A stretch of 48,959 nucleotides of DNA from Campylobacter sp. TTU_617 (GTDB lineage Bacteria > Campylobacterota > Campylobacteria > Campylobacterales > Campylobacteraceae), in NCBI RefSeq assembly GCF_016599045.1, contig NZ_JAENKV010000011.1, positions 1-48,959 of the forward strand, in the 5' to 3' direction. This document shows, in pieces, positions 1 to 9,233 of the stretch (position 1 is the first letter of the stretch; every line of letters starts with the position of its first letter). Below the pieces are notes generated by a model. That model saw nothing but the letters and a program-made list of their open reading frames with translations, was not told where the DNA came from and did not search any database. A program made the position numbers and the translations under genes.

Positions 1-983
1 TAAAATTTGCAATTTAAATAATTGTGATAAATACAATTTTATAATTTTCTAGTCTATATATTCTATCAAAGTATCTGTTTAATTTTACATCATCAAAACT
101 TTAGTACTTAAGATATTTTCATTGGTTATTTAATGATTTTAATTACAAAGATATCCACTATCAGTCCAACTTTCTAATGCAAACTAATTATAATTTGTTG
201 TTATTTTTAGCGTATTGTCATCCTTAAAATATACTAGTTTTGATTATATTATATTTATAATTCTATGATTTTTTTACATAAATATTATTTTATAAAAATA
301 TTTAAATTTTCTATATAACTACCTTGTAAAACTTAAAACTAAAGTTAGTTATATGCTATTTTTATAAAAAATAGTTAAATTATAAGTTTTATTAAACACA
401 ATAAGAAAAATAAGTTTGTTTTAAATAAAAATGTAATTATCTCAGAGAGTAAAAACACTTTTGGGATATAAAATTTAAAAATCAAACATTGTTTTATCTA
501 TCTTTTAAACAGCATTTAATTACTATTTTGATATAAAACAGATATTTTAAAGATATTTGAGTATTTTACGCTTTAAACTGAAAAGATAAAAAGTTATTTT
601 ATATACTTTAAAGGGCTATATTTGGTATTTTTGTTAAAATTATTTAAAGATAGTTACACATATTCTTTTAAATACCCCTTGCAATATTTTTTAAAATATT
701 TTTTATAAATATAAAAACTTATAAGAATTTATATAAAAAATACTAAAAATTTTTACTTTAAAATAATTTTAAATTATCATTGTAATTTCCATAAATTTAA
801 TATCTTTTTATTTTTTCTATTAAAAAATTTATTAGTTTTAAATATTTTACAAATATATAAAAGTTTTATCATATTAAAAATATTAAAATATTTAAAAATA
901 ATTCCTATATCAAAAAACAAATGTTTTTAAATTTGTGAACAAAAATATAAATTTAATTTAATATTTTAAATCAATTTATAAAA
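1..983. other. Gene-free, extremely AT-rich stretch
   Basis: No open reading frame of useful length occurs on either strand. G and C make up roughly one base in seven by eye, clearly lower than the coding DNA beside it. I could not recognise remnants of any protein. A short AT hairpin (683-690 pairing with 693-700, followed by a T run) looks like a weak terminator reading rightward. The stretch may be decayed genes, because in C. jejuni a pair of dynamin-like GTPase genes follows frdB, as I recall, and none is visible here. Confidence 0.6.
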
Positions 984-1685
984 TTAATAAATTTTTATAT
1001 CTTGATTGTTTAAATCTTTATAAGCTTCACAAGCTTGCAAATGTTTTTGATCACAAGCTATTCCAAAATATCTTTTTGCTGTTTTTAAATCATTTTTTTC
1101 AAATTGATTATAACGACCTAAAAGATAACAAGCTTCTCCAAAACCAAAAGAACAAGATTGTTTATAAAAATACAAAGCTTGATCTAAATTTTGTTTGATA
1201 AGGGTACCTTTTTCATATAAAAAACCTATTTTATAGCACGCTCTAGAATCTTTTAAAGAACAAGATTTTTTATAAAAACTTAAAGCTAATTCTCCATCTT
1301 TTTCTTTTTCATAAAAAAGACCTATAGTATTACAACTTTGTATATCATTTAATTTACACGCTTTATTAAAAGCTAGTATAGCTTCGTTAAAAAAACCTTG
1401 ATTTTGTAATAAAAAAGCCAAATTAGAACAACCTTGTTTTAATCCTAAGGAGCAAGATTTATCATAAAATTTATAAGCTTTTTGCAGATCTTTTGTAATT
1501 CCTTGAGAATTCTCATACATATAAGCTAGAGAAAAACAAGCTTTTGAATTTGATTTTTCACAAAGTTTATTAAAAATTTCATAAGCTTTTTGATAGTTTT
1601 TATTATCATAAAATTTTAAAGCCTTATCAAGATCGGTAGAAAAAAGAGTATTAAAGAAAAGCAAAATTAAAAAGATTTTTTTCAT
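984..1685 (-). CDS. Secreted Sel1-repeat, cysteine-rich protein (Hcp-like)
   Basis: A 233-residue protein with an N-terminal Sec signal (MKKIFLILLFFNTLFS) and then five to six Sel1/TPR-like helical repeats of about 36 residues. Each repeat carries two cysteines spaced C-x7-C (for example CEKSNSKAC, CSLGLKQGC, CSFGFGEAC), the arrangement found in the Helicobacter cysteine-rich proteins, where each pair forms a disulfide. It is therefore probably periplasmic or secreted. Family members are often annotated as beta-lactamase HcpA-like, but no beta-lactamase motif is visible and I make no enzymatic claim. The start has AAGGA about 8 bases upstream. It lies 77 bp downstream of frdB on the same strand, with a palindrome in between that suggests its own promoter. 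Confidence 0.85.
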   Translation of the reverse strand: MKKIFLILLFFNTLFSTDLDKALKFYDNKNYQKAYEIFNKLCEKSNSKACFSLAYMYENSQGITKDLQKAYKFYDKSCSLGLKQGCSNLAFLLQNQGFFNEAILAFNKACKLNDIQSCNTIGLFYEKEKDGELALSFYKKSCSLKDSRACYKIGFLYEKGTLIKQNLDQALYFYKQSCSFGFGEACYLLGRYNQFEKNDLKTAKRYFGIACDQKHLQACEAYKDLNNQDIKIY

Positions 1686-1700
1686 TATTTTCCTTAAAAA

Positions 1701-1725
1701 GTGTTATAAATTTGATTTATAACAC
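1701..1725. promoter_or_regulatory. Perfect palindrome over the Sel1-gene promoter
   Basis: Two perfect 10-base arms, GTGTTATAAA (1701-1710) and TTTATAACAC (1716-1725), are separated by 5 bases. Read on the minus strand, the upstream arm contains TGTTATAAA, which fits the extended -10 element of Campylobacter sigma-70 promoters. It ends about 30 bases before the ATG of the Sel1-repeat gene. A palindrome covering a -10 element and the likely transcription start is a typical repressor-site position. It could instead act as a short RNA hairpin. Confidence 0.45.
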
Positions 1726-1743
1726 AATTTAACAAACAAATTT

Positions 1744-1768
1744 AAATAATCCTTTTTTGGGATTATTT
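1744..1768 (-). terminator. Hairpin at the end of frdB
   Basis: AAATAATCC (1744-1752) pairs with GGATTATTT (1760-1768) across a T-rich loop. The stem overlaps the frdB stop codon. The U-tract on the minus strand is weak (ATTTAAATTTG), so it may only attenuate or protect the 3' end of the frd mRNA. Confidence 0.4.
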
Positions 1769-2488
1769 ATTTTTTTGAGCAACTAGTTGTCTTCTCATAT
1801 AAGCTATCTTGCTTTGAAGAGGTAGTTCTTTTGGACAATTATCTTCACAAGCAAGTAATGACATACAACCAAAAACTCCATCATCATCACCCACAAGCTC
1901 ATAAAAATCTTCTATACTTCTATGATCGTGTGGATCTTGTAAATAGCGTGCTGTTCTTAAAAGTCCAGTCGCTGCTATAAAATCTGGTCTCATTAATTTC
2001 GTTGCACAAGAAGCAACACAAATTCCACATTCAATACAACGATCAAGTTCAAAAGTCTCATCAGCTACTTCAGGTTCTATACGCTCTTCAAGTTTTGAAA
2101 TATCAACTTCTTTATCGTGATGTACCCAGCTCTCAACCTTTTTACACATACCTTCAAACCATTCACCAGTATTTACACTTAAATCTTTAATATGTCTAAA
2201 GGCAGGAAGTGGCATAAGCTCTATAACTCCATCAGGATAATCTTTAGTAAGGGTTCTACACGCAAGTTTTGGAACACCATTAATCATCATAGCACAAGAT
2301 CCGCAAATCCCAGCACGACAAACAAAATCAAAACTCAAATCTGCATCCATTTTTTCACGAATCAAAGTAAGACAAACAAAAACTGTCATAAAAGGAGTCT
2401 CTTCGAGTTCATAAGTAACAAAATGAGGTTTTGAAATCTTGCTCAAAGGATTATATTTAAAAGCTTTAATTGTTAATTTTCTACTCAT
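1763..2488 (-). CDS. frdB: Fumarate reductase iron-sulfur subunit FrdB
   Basis: This subunit passes electrons between the FrdC hemes and the FrdA flavin through three iron-sulfur clusters. The [2Fe-2S] ligands are visible in [11 protein letters not shown], followed by CRTL. The ferredoxin-like half carries [12 protein letters not shown] and [14 protein letters not shown] for the [4Fe-4S] and [3Fe-4S] clusters. I place the start at the ATG giving [10 protein letters not shown], because AGGAG sits 6 bases before it; a TTG two codons upstream overlaps that site. The ATG lies inside the end of frdA (8-base overlap), so translation is probably coupled. The 241-residue length is normal for the family. 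It is the last gene of frdCAB. Confidence 0.97.
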   Translation of the reverse strand: MSRKLTIKAFKYNPLSKISKPHFVTYELEETPFMTVFVCLTLIREKMDADLSFDFVCRAGICGSCAMMINGVPKLACRTLTKDYPDGVIELMPLPAFRHIKDLSVNTGEWFEGMCKKVESWVHHDKEVDISKLEERIEPEVADETFELDRCIECGICVASCATKLMRPDFIAATGLLRTARYLQDPHDHRSIEDFYELVGDDDGVFGCMSLLACEDNCPKELPLQSKIAYMRRQLVAQKNK

Positions 2489-4472
2489 AATCAACTCCTA
2501 TTCTTTGATTTGGTTTCTTATATTTTTCTTGTAACTCATAAGGCATCAAAGCTTCTTGAATTTCATAGCGTCCTTTACCTTCAGCTTCCATTTTAGCACG
2601 AATTGCATCAACTTCTTCTTGACGCTTTTGACTTAAAGGATTTTCTATAATATTTCCTTTTGCTCCATAACCCCTAAATGCTGGAGGCATTTCCATTTTC
2701 ATAATATCAAGATCTTCATACTCTACACGTGGCAAAGTTTCACCTTCAACCCAATAAGTATTTGTTCTTTTCATCCAATTTAAATCGTCTCTCTTTGGAT
2801 AATCTTCTCTAAAATGCGCCCCTCTACTTTCTGTTCTTAAAAGCGCGCCATAAGCAACACATAAAGCAATTTTAAGCATCCTTGGAACTCTATAAGCTTC
2901 TTCTAATTCTGGGTTTGCACAGTCTAATTCTTTATTATGTAGTTTAAGATCTAAAGATTCTTGATATAACTTTTCAAGTTCATCTACAGCTTCTTTTAAA
3001 CCTTCTCCTGTTCTAAAAATAGCAACTTTTTCCCACATAATATCTTTCATTTTATTTTTGATTTCAAAAACATCAAATTTACCTTCTTTATCAACTAAAG
3101 ATTTTAAATATTGATATTCTTTACTTAGAAAATCTTTAACAATGTTTGTATCGATAACTTCACCATTATTTTTACAATAATCAGCAAAATAATCACCTAC
3201 TATCATACCTGCAACAACAGTTTCAGCACAAGAATTTCCACCTAAACGATTAAAACCGTGCATATCCCAACAAGCTGCTTCCCCACAAGCAAAAAGCCCT
3301 TCAAGCCATTGACTTTCACCTGTTGGCTTAGTTCTAATACCACCCATTGAATAATGCTGCATAGGCAATACAGGAGCCCATCCTTTTGGTCCTTCATCGG
3401 CAGGATCTATGCCATTGAAAGTTTTACAAATATCTTGAACATCTCTTAAATTCTTTTCAATATGAGCACGCCCAAGTATAGAAATATCAAGCCATAAATG
3501 ATCTCCATATGGACTTTTAACTCCTTTTCCTTTGCGTATATGCTCCATCATACGACGACTTACAACGTCACGACTTGCAAGCTCTTTTTTCTCTGGTTCA
3601 TAATCTGGCATAAAACGATATCCATCAACATCACGTAAAACACCACCGTCTCCACGACAACCTTCAGTAAGTAAAATTCCACTTGGAACAATAGGAGTTG
3701 GATGAAATTGAACCGCTTCCATATTTGAAAGTCTACAAAGTCCTGTTTCAAGTGCAATAGCAGCTCCAGTTCCTTCACAAATAACAGCATTTGTAGTCTG
3801 TTTATAAATTCTTCCATAACCACCTGTTGCTATCATAGTTCCTCTTGCCACATAAGCAATAAGTTGGCCATTTGTAAGATCTCTTGCTATAACGCCTAAA
3901 CATTTTTTACCATCATGTATAATACGCACAGCTTCCATTCTGTCTATAATTTTTACTTGGTATTTAATAGCTTCATTTGCTACACCATAAAGCATACAAT
4001 GACCAGTAGCATCAGCAATATAACAAGTTCTCCATTTTTTTGTTCCACCAAAATCCCTTGCATTAATAAGTCCATGAGCTTCGCTTTTTTCTTCTATAGT
4101 TGTTTTTTGTGCATTAATAACCACAGATCTTGGTCCTTTTTTAATTCTAGTCCAAGGAACACCCCATGCAGCAAGCTCTCTAACCGCTTTTGGAGCAGTT
4201 TGTGCAAACATTCTTGCTACTTCTTGATCACAACCCCAATCACTTCCTTTAACAGTATCTGCAAAATGCAAATCTTCATTATCTCCTTCACCTTTAGCAC
4301 CATTTGCCAAACTTGCTTGCATTCCACCTTGAACTGCTGCAGAGTGTGATCTTTTCACAGGACAAATACTTAAAAGTGTAACACTTTGCCCACTTTTAGC
4401 TACTTCAATTGCTGCTCTAAGTCCAGCCAAACCTCCACCAACGATTAAAGCATCACTATATTGTATATTCAT
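2481..4472 (-). CDS. frdA: Fumarate reductase flavoprotein subunit FrdA
   Basis: The catalytic subunit, 663 residues, interconverts fumarate and succinate on the cytoplasmic face of the membrane. The N-terminal dinucleotide motif is [24 protein letters not shown] contains the histidine (about residue 43) that carries the covalent FAD. The capping-domain and active-site region [17 protein letters not shown] is present near residue 575. In C. jejuni, FrdCAB is reported to serve as the succinate dehydrogenase as well as a fumarate reductase. The 5' end overlaps frdC by 17 bases and the 3' end overlaps frdB by 8, as expected for a tightly coupled operon. Nothing looks truncated. Confidence 0.98.
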   Translation of the reverse strand: MNIQYSDALIVGGGLAGLRAAIEVAKSGQSVTLLSICPVKRSHSAAVQGGMQASLANGAKGEGDNEDLHFADTVKGSDWGCDQEVARMFAQTAPKAVRELAAWGVPWTRIKKGPRSVVINAQKTTIEEKSEAHGLINARDFGGTKKWRTCYIADATGHCMLYGVANEAIKYQVKIIDRMEAVRIIHDGKKCLGVIARDLTNGQLIAYVARGTMIATGGYGRIYKQTTNAVICEGTGAAIALETGLCRLSNMEAVQFHPTPIVPSGILLTEGCRGDGGVLRDVDGYRFMPDYEPEKKELASRDVVSRRMMEHIRKGKGVKSPYGDHLWLDISILGRAHIEKNLRDVQDICKTFNGIDPADEGPKGWAPVLPMQHYSMGGIRTKPTGESQWLEGLFACGEAACWDMHGFNRLGGNSCAETVVAGMIVGDYFADYCKNNGEVIDTNIVKDFLSKEYQYLKSLVDKEGKFDVFEIKNKMKDIMWEKVAIFRTGEGLKEAVDELEKLYQESLDLKLHNKELDCANPELEEAYRVPRMLKIALCVAYGALLRTESRGAHFREDYPKRDDLNWMKRTNTYWVEGETLPRVEYEDLDIMKMEMPPAFRGYGAKGNIIENPLSQKRQEEVDAIRAKMEAEGKGRYEIQEALMPYELQEKYKKPNQRIGVDYE

Positions 4473-5238
4473 GTTTTACTCCATCATAATTTTTTATCAT
4501 TACACTTTGTATTTGTTGTTCTTGATAATTTTTATAACCGATTTTTGCAAAAGCTGCAAGACTTAAAAAGCCTAAAACTAAAAAGAAAATACTTATTACC
4601 CATTTAGCAGTTTTAAGTTTTTTGCGACTTTCTTTAGCATTTTTTCCTTCAAACCAACCCCATTTAACACAAAGTCTATAAAGACCTATACTACCGTGAA
4701 GCTCAACACAAATTAATAGTACTATATAAAAAAGCCACATAAAATGACTAACAACTCTATCTCCTGATAAATCTCCGCTAATTTTATCTGCATTTGTAAT
4801 AACAAAAATAAGATGAGCAGACCCCAAAAAAAACATTACAAAACCAGTTAATGCTTGAGTCCACCATAAAGTTGTATCTTGATGTTTTATAGTTTTAATA
4901 TGAGTTTTTAAAAGCTGATATTGACGAAAATTGATTGGAAATTTTCTCATTGCCAAACCAGCATGAATAATAAAAATAATTAAAACACAAGCTGCAAGAA
5001 AAGAAGTAATATAACTCATTATTGGATTATCATAAACAAATTTTAATTCCAAAAAATGAACAACAGAGTTAAAAAAATCTTCACTCACTAAAATAGTAGA
5101 TACAAAAAACATATGCATCCACATAAATAATCCTAAAAAAAGCCCAGAAGCACTTTGGATAAAATCCAATTTTGCAGGAATTTTACTTTTTTTACCCTCA
5201 ATACTTCTACCTAGATATCCTTCGATAAGCCAACCCAT
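4456..5238 (-). CDS. frdC: Fumarate reductase cytochrome b subunit FrdC
   Basis: A 260-residue membrane anchor with five hydrophobic helices and histidines suitable for the two hemes b (for example [31 protein letters not shown]). It exchanges electrons with menaquinone and anchors FrdAB. The length and the start [10 protein letters not shown] match the Wolinella/Campylobacter type, not the small FrdC/FrdD pair of enterobacteria. AAGGAG lies directly before the ATG. It is the first gene of the operon, with a good -10 element about 40 bases upstream, so frdCAB does not depend on read-through from lgt. Confidence 0.97.
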   Translation of the reverse strand: MGWLIEGYLGRSIEGKKSKIPAKLDFIQSASGLFLGLFMWMHMFFVSTILVSEDFFNSVVHFLELKFVYDNPIMSYITSFLAACVLIIFIIHAGLAMRKFPINFRQYQLLKTHIKTIKHQDTTLWWTQALTGFVMFFLGSAHLIFVITNADKISGDLSGDRVVSHFMWLFYIVLLICVELHGSIGLYRLCVKWGWFEGKNAKESRKKLKTAKWVISIFFLVLGFLSLAAFAKIGYKNYQEQQIQSVMIKNYDGVKHEYTI

Positions 5239-5278
5239 TTTTACTCCTTGGTAGTTTTAAAGAATTAAAAAATATCAA

Positions 5279-5284
5279 ATTATA
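5279..5284 (-). promoter_or_regulatory. Probable -10 element of frdCAB
   Basis: TATAAT on the minus strand in the context GTTACAATATAATTTG, about 40 bases before the frdC ATG in the 69-base lgt-frdC gap. Campylobacter sigma-70 promoters rely on the -10 element and a periodic A/T-rich upstream region more than on a -35 box, and this site fits that. Confidence 0.5.
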
Positions 5285-5307
5285 TTGTAACAAATCTTTA
5301 ATAAAAA

Positions 5308-6123
5308 TTAAATATTTATTTTATATTTTTTAAGATAAATATAAAATAACAAAGATAACATACACATTAATAAACTTAAAATTTGCCCCATACTTAAACC
5401 AAAAATAATGTAACCCAAGCCAAAATCAGGTTCTCTATAAAATTCGCAAAAAAATCTTGCTAAGGAGTAAGCACTAGCATAAATAATAATTAATTCTCCG
5501 TTAAAACTTTTTCTTAAATTTGCATAATAAACAATTAAAAAGACAACAAAACCTTCAAAAAATGCTTCGTAAAGTTGAGAGGGATGGCGTAATATTCCAT
5601 TAACATAAATTCCCCAAGGAACATCTGTTACACGCCCAAAAAGCTCTTGATTTAAGAAATTTCCAATTCTGCCAAATATATAAGCCAATGGAACACTCAA
5701 AGCTACAAGATCTAAATAAATCCACATATTTTGTTTATATTTTTTACAAAATAAAAATGTGGCTACTAAAAAACCTATTATAGCACCATGATAACTCATG
5801 CCTCGAATTCCTACAAATTCTCCATTATAATAAGGATTAAAAATTTGCCAAGGATGAGCCAAATACCATAAAGTATTAGAATCATAAATTAAAATATATC
5901 CTAAACGTGCTCCTAAAACAACTCCTATTTCAACCCATATAAAATAATTATCCAACATCTTTGAACTTATATTGATTTTAAATTTTTTAACAAAAAATTT
6001 TGCCAACAATAAAGCTATTATTAAAGATAAAATATACATTATCCCATACCAATGAACCTTTAAACCAAATAATTCAAAAGCCACTACATTAAAATTCGAA
6101 TAAATATTTTGCCATTTTTCCAT
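5308..6123 (-). CDS. lgt: Prolipoprotein diacylglyceryl transferase Lgt
   Basis: Transfers diacylglycerol from phosphatidylglycerol to the lipobox cysteine of prolipoproteins, the first step of lipoprotein maturation in the inner membrane. The protein has seven or so hydrophobic helices, the family signature [14 protein letters not shown] (about residues 151-164), the conserved YHGA (111-114) and the C-terminal REPDFG. I chose the start [10 protein letters not shown], giving 271 residues, the usual length. An upstream in-frame start would add 14 residues with no family match. The ribosome site is weak. The gene diverges from a lipoprotein gene, which needs this enzyme, and precedes frdCAB on the same strand. 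Confidence 0.95.
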   Translation of the reverse strand: MEKWQNIYSNFNVVAFELFGLKVHWYGIMYILSLIIALLLAKFFVKKFKINISSKMLDNYFIWVEIGVVLGARLGYILIYDSNTLWYLAHPWQIFNPYYNGEFVGIRGMSYHGAIIGFLVATFLFCKKYKQNMWIYLDLVALSVPLAYIFGRIGNFLNQELFGRVTDVPWGIYVNGILRHPSQLYEAFFEGFVVFLIVYYANLRKSFNGELIIIYASAYSLARFFCEFYREPDFGLGYIIFGLSMGQILSLLMCMLSLLFYIYLKKYKINI

Positions 6124-6179
6124 AATTTTAAAATCCACAAAGTAAAATAAACTAGAATATACCAAAAAAAATTTAATCT

Positions 6180-6188
6180 TGCTATAAT
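6180..6188 (+). promoter_or_regulatory. Extended -10 promoter of the lipoprotein gene
   Basis: TGCTATAAT, a perfect TGnTATAAT extended -10, lies about 32 bases before the ATG at 6220. AAGGT lies just upstream of the start. Confidence 0.55.
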
Positions 6189-6219
6189 TTCATTAAAATA
6201 TAATTTAAAGGTAAGTTGC

Positions 6220-7077
6220 ATGAAAAAATTTATAACTATTGGTATTTTTATGATACTTTTAAGTGCCTGTTCTAGTACAAGCTCTAATTTTGTTAATGTT
6301 TCTTTGCCAAATTTTAAACCTCAAGTGCCTACAAAAATTGAACCTATACAATCAAATGTTAAAATTAGTCTAGAGCCGATTAACATTGAACAAAATAATA
6401 ATTATTCTGATTATTTTGAAAATTCTGTTTTAAAACTCAGAATTGAAAAAGAAATTGATCTTTTAAAAGAAAATTTAGAAGAGCAAATCAAAACTATAGC
6501 TCTTTTAGCAGGTTATGAAATTGATGATAAACAACCAGATTACAAACTTAAAACTACCATAAGCATTTATATTGAAGAAAAAGAAATACAAAAAACAAAT
6601 GAACTTCTTAGTGGAGATTTTATTAATTCTAAACTAGGGATGGCTTTTAAAGCTAATGCTGAATTTATTAATATTTATGATCCACAAAATAAAACAAATA
6701 TGACAAGTAACACCAAACTTGACTCTTTAATCAGTTTAACCTATCCTATTAAAAGTGATGATGGGATCAATATGTTTAAAACATCAATTAGCAGTGTTCC
6801 AACACAACTAAACAAAGGTTTAGAACGTCCTGCTTTTGAAATTGATAAAAGTTTTTTAGCTTTTTATAAGAATTTTTTAAATACTTTATACTCTAATCTT
6901 CCAAAAGCTTTAGATATTGGAAAACCTTCTGTACAAAATAAACAAGAATTTAATGAATTTAATGCACAAGATTTCGAAGAAAAAGATAATAAAACAAATC
7001 ACAACAATACTAGCGAAACTAGTGAAGAAAAACATTCTCAAAATAAAAATGACGATGGAGTAATAATTTTTGAATAA
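6220..7077 (+). CDS. Lipoprotein of unknown function (possibly HpaA-related)
   Basis: A 285-residue protein starting MKKFITIGIFMILLSACSSTSS. LSAC is a good lipobox, so the mature protein should begin at about Cys17 and be membrane-anchored. The body is a mixed alpha/beta region with the motif LEEQIKTIALLAGYEID, and the last 50 residues are a charged, Asn/Glu-rich low-complexity tail. The arrangement (lipoprotein, a long helix followed by GYEI/GYKV, length) faintly resembles the Helicobacter HpaA / neuraminyllactose-binding hemagglutinin family; this is a weak impression only. It is transcribed alone between divergent lgt and convergent aroE and shares a terminator hairpin with aroE. Confidence 0.8.
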   Translation: MKKFITIGIFMILLSACSSTSSNFVNVSLPNFKPQVPTKIEPIQSNVKISLEPINIEQNNNYSDYFENSVLKLRIEKEIDLLKENLEEQIKTIALLAGYEIDDKQPDYKLKTTISIYIEEKEIQKTNELLSGDFINSKLGMAFKANAEFINIYDPQNKTNMTSNTKLDSLISLTYPIKSDDGINMFKTSISSVPTQLNKGLERPAFEIDKSFLAFYKNFLNTLYSNLPKALDIGKPSVQNKQEFNEFNAQDFEEKDNKTNHNNTSETSEEKHSQNKNDDGVIIFE

Positions 7078-7087
7078 ATTATTACTC
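7058..7087. terminator. Bidirectional hairpin between converging genes
   Basis: A perfect 12-base inverted repeat, GAGTAATAATTT (7058-7069) and AAATTATTACTC (7076-7087), has a 6-base loop. It spans the stop codons of both the lipoprotein gene (7075-7077) and aroE (7082-7084). It can fold in either transcript, and each side is followed by A/T-rich sequence. Confidence 0.6.
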
Positions 7088-7873
7088 TAAATTTAAACCT
7101 TCTAACATAAATTTTTTAATATTATTTTGCTGATTTTTAATTTCAAAAAAAAGTTCAAAAGCAAAAATTCCTTGCCATAAAAGCATTTCTAGACCGTTTT
7201 TATATATTAAATTATGTTTTTTGCAAAGCTTTATAAAAGGTGTTTCTTTATTGTAAATTACCTCAAAAGCATATTTGCTATAATTAAAAATTTTTTCTAA
7301 TATTTTTTTATCACAAGCTAGATTCTCATCAAAAAGACCAGCAGAAGTGGTATTAATTATCATATCATAATTAAAATCATCAATATCCTCATAAAGCATA
7401 GTAATAAAATCTTTAAAAGAACTAAATCTTTTTAAATTTCGATTTGCAATATGAATTTCTTTTATATTTTTATACTTTAAAGCATAAGCAATAGCTCTTG
7501 CAGTTCCACCAGCTCCCAAAATCAATACTTTATTCAAATTTTCAAAATTTTCAATGGCTTTTAAAAATCCTAATATATCTGTATTATAAGCATAAATTTT
7601 AGACTTTTTTATAATTAAAGTATTAGCAGCTTTAATATCAAATATGCTCTCATCTTTAACGTCTGCTATCTTAAAAGCTTTCTCTTTAAAAGGTAGAGTA
7701 ATATTAGCTCCACTGATCCTTAAGTTAAATAATATATCTCTAAGTTTATCTTCATCTTCTAAATTATAACGCGTATAAAGCGCATCGAATCCAAAATTTT
7801 TAATAGCATTGTTATGCATTCTAGGAGATTTAGAATGCATAATAGGATTGCCTATGACGCTAAAAAGTTTCAT
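7082..7873 (-). CDS. aroE: Shikimate dehydrogenase AroE
   Basis: Reduces 3-dehydroshikimate to shikimate with NADPH in aromatic amino acid biosynthesis. Visible landmarks are GNP-x-HSKSPRMHN at residues 8-21 (shikimate binding), NITLPFKE with the catalytic lysine near residue 63, NTD near 97-99, and the nucleotide-binding loop GAGGTARAI near 120. The 263-residue length is typical. The ATG overlaps the stop of the SPOR gene (ATGA), so the two are translationally coupled. It is the last gene of the gatC-fur operon. Confidence 0.96.
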   Translation of the reverse strand: MKLFSVIGNPIMHSKSPRMHNNAIKNFGFDALYTRYNLEDEDKLRDILFNLRISGANITLPFKEKAFKIADVKDESIFDIKAANTLIIKKSKIYAYNTDILGFLKAIENFENLNKVLILGAGGTARAIAYALKYKNIKEIHIANRNLKRFSSFKDFITMLYEDIDDFNYDMIINTTSAGLFDENLACDKKILEKIFNYSKYAFEVIYNKETPFIKLCKKHNLIYKNGLEMLLWQGIFAFELFFEIKNQQNNIKKFMLEGLNLE

Positions 7874-8679
7874 TTTAAAGTGAAAGAAAATGCATCTTTT
7901 CCTATATCTTTGCGAATTTTTGCAAGTTCATTGGTAATAGCATCTTTACTAAAAGGACCTATAAGAACTTTTGTAATTTCTTTACCATTAATTGTAGTTT
8001 TATAAAGCTTATAATCATAACCTTTTTGTTTCACTGCCATAAGCTCTTTAGATTTTTGATCAACATTAGAAACTGAAAAAATCTGAACATATATTCCCGG
8101 AGTTAAATCATTTGAGGTTTCTATTTTTGGATCAACTTTTTGAAAAAGCTCTTTTGGATCTTGAGTTTTAGATTTTGATTCTTCTTTAGCTTTTGGAGTT
8201 ATATTATTTTTAGAATTTAGTGTATTTTTTTCTACTTTATTTTCCTTTGGCTGAGAAACGATAGTTTTTTCTTTTTCTTGAATTTGTGGCTGTGGTTGTT
8301 GTATTGACTGTGCTGGCTCTTGCGGAATATTTGATACCAATTGGTCACTAGTGTTATTTTCATTTGTAGTATCTTCACCCTGAATTTGTTTTTTTAAAAT
8401 TTCAAACTGATCTTCAGCAGAATCTTCTTGAGTAATAGGTATATTTTCAAAAGAATTTTGTCCATCAGTATTTTCATCAACACTCACATTTACAGGTTCT
8501 GAAGGTAATATGTTATTTTCATTACTGTCATTTCCATTAATAAGCTTCATTACAATCATAATCACCAAAAATAAAATTACTAAAGCAATAACCCTTAATA
8601 GAATTTTTTTAATTTTTTCGCTTTTATTAACTCTATCTAAGATAATATCATCAAATTCATTTTTTTTATTATTTTCCAT
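7870..8679 (-). CDS. SPOR-domain membrane protein
   Basis: A 269-residue bitopic protein. A short cytoplasmic N-terminus is followed by one transmembrane helix (about residues 24-45). A long Gln/Pro/Glu/Lys-rich linker with low complexity spans about 60-185, and a C-terminal SPOR domain (about 190-269) contains YVQIFSVSN and TKVLIGPFSKDAI. SPOR domains bind denuded peptidoglycan glycans at division sites, so the protein probably acts in the periplasm in septal wall remodelling. The layout matches FtsN-like and DamX-like proteins, but none of their other motifs is visible, so I do not assign a symbol. It lies 12 bases after the DUF1882 gene. Confidence 0.88.
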   Translation of the reverse strand: MENNKKNEFDDIILDRVNKSEKIKKILLRVIALVILFLVIMIVMKLINGNDSNENNILPSEPVNVSVDENTDGQNSFENIPITQEDSAEDQFEILKKQIQGEDTTNENNTSDQLVSNIPQEPAQSIQQPQPQIQEKEKTIVSQPKENKVEKNTLNSKNNITPKAKEESKSKTQDPKELFQKVDPKIETSNDLTPGIYVQIFSVSNVDQKSKELMAVKQKGYDYKLYKTTINGKEITKVLIGPFSKDAITNELAKIRKDIGKDAFSFTLK

Positions 8680-8691
8680 TTTTTTCCTTTC

Positions 8692-9228
8692 TTACATATG
8701 TTTTGACCAAGAAGTCCCACGTTCTTTTTTATACACTTCATAAGGCAAAATTAAGATATTAAAATCTCTAGGTAAATCCATAGTTGGAAAAACCCTCCAT
8801 TCAACTGGCATTTTAGTTGCAAATAAAGCAGAGAGTCTCGATGCTAAAGAATACCCCTCTACCAAATCTGTATGTCCCTTATGAACATATAAATGTAAAT
8901 GTCCAGGAGTCTTAGTTTTATATGCTGTAAAATTAATAAAACCTTGATCACGCAAAATAAGTTGCGCTCTATGCCAAAATCTTTCGGCATTAAAGCCATT
9001 ATAATCAAATACTATATTTTCAACTTTATTAGTTTTTGATATAAGATCGTGTGCAATAGTAATTTTCTTTTCACAGTGTTCTCTAATGAGATTGCTAGTT
9101 AAAGGAGCATCAATTTTTTCAAATTTATCAAAAAAATATCTACCACGATGTTCATATTTATTAACAACTCTATCTCTTTGTATATAGTAATAGCTACTTA
9201 TAATCTTAATAAGTGATAAATCCATCAT
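8692..9228 (-). CDS. DUF1882 family protein
   Basis: A protein of about 178 residues of the epsilonproteobacterial DUF1882 family (HP0184-like), of unknown function. No signal peptide or membrane segment is visible. A conserved-looking core reads KTPGHLHLYVHKG, followed by EWRVFPTMDLP and FNILILPYE. No good ribosome site precedes it. The start MMDLSLIK lies just after the glyA stop codon, so translation probably re-initiates from glyA; a TTG two codons further up (9237) would overlap glyA. Its constant place between glyA and the SPOR gene gives no functional clue. Confidence 0.85.
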   Translation of the reverse strand: MMDLSLIKIISSYYYIQRDRVVNKYEHRGRYFFDKFEKIDAPLTSNLIREHCEKKITIAHDLISKTNKVENIVFDYNGFNAERFWHRAQLILRDQGFINFTAYKTKTPGHLHLYVHKGHTDLVEGYSLASRLSALFATKMPVEWRVFPTMDLPRDFNILILPYEVYKKERGTSWSKHM

Positions 9229-9233
9229 TGAAA

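Noticed and set aside
1-983. A possible replication origin, because of extreme AT content
   Set aside because: No cluster of DnaA-box-like sequences (TTATCCACA type) and no dnaA or related genes nearby.
3560-4349. Long open frames opposite or inside frdA (87 and 144 codons)
   Set aside because: They are shadows of a perfectly conserved frdA frame, with no ribosome site and biased composition.
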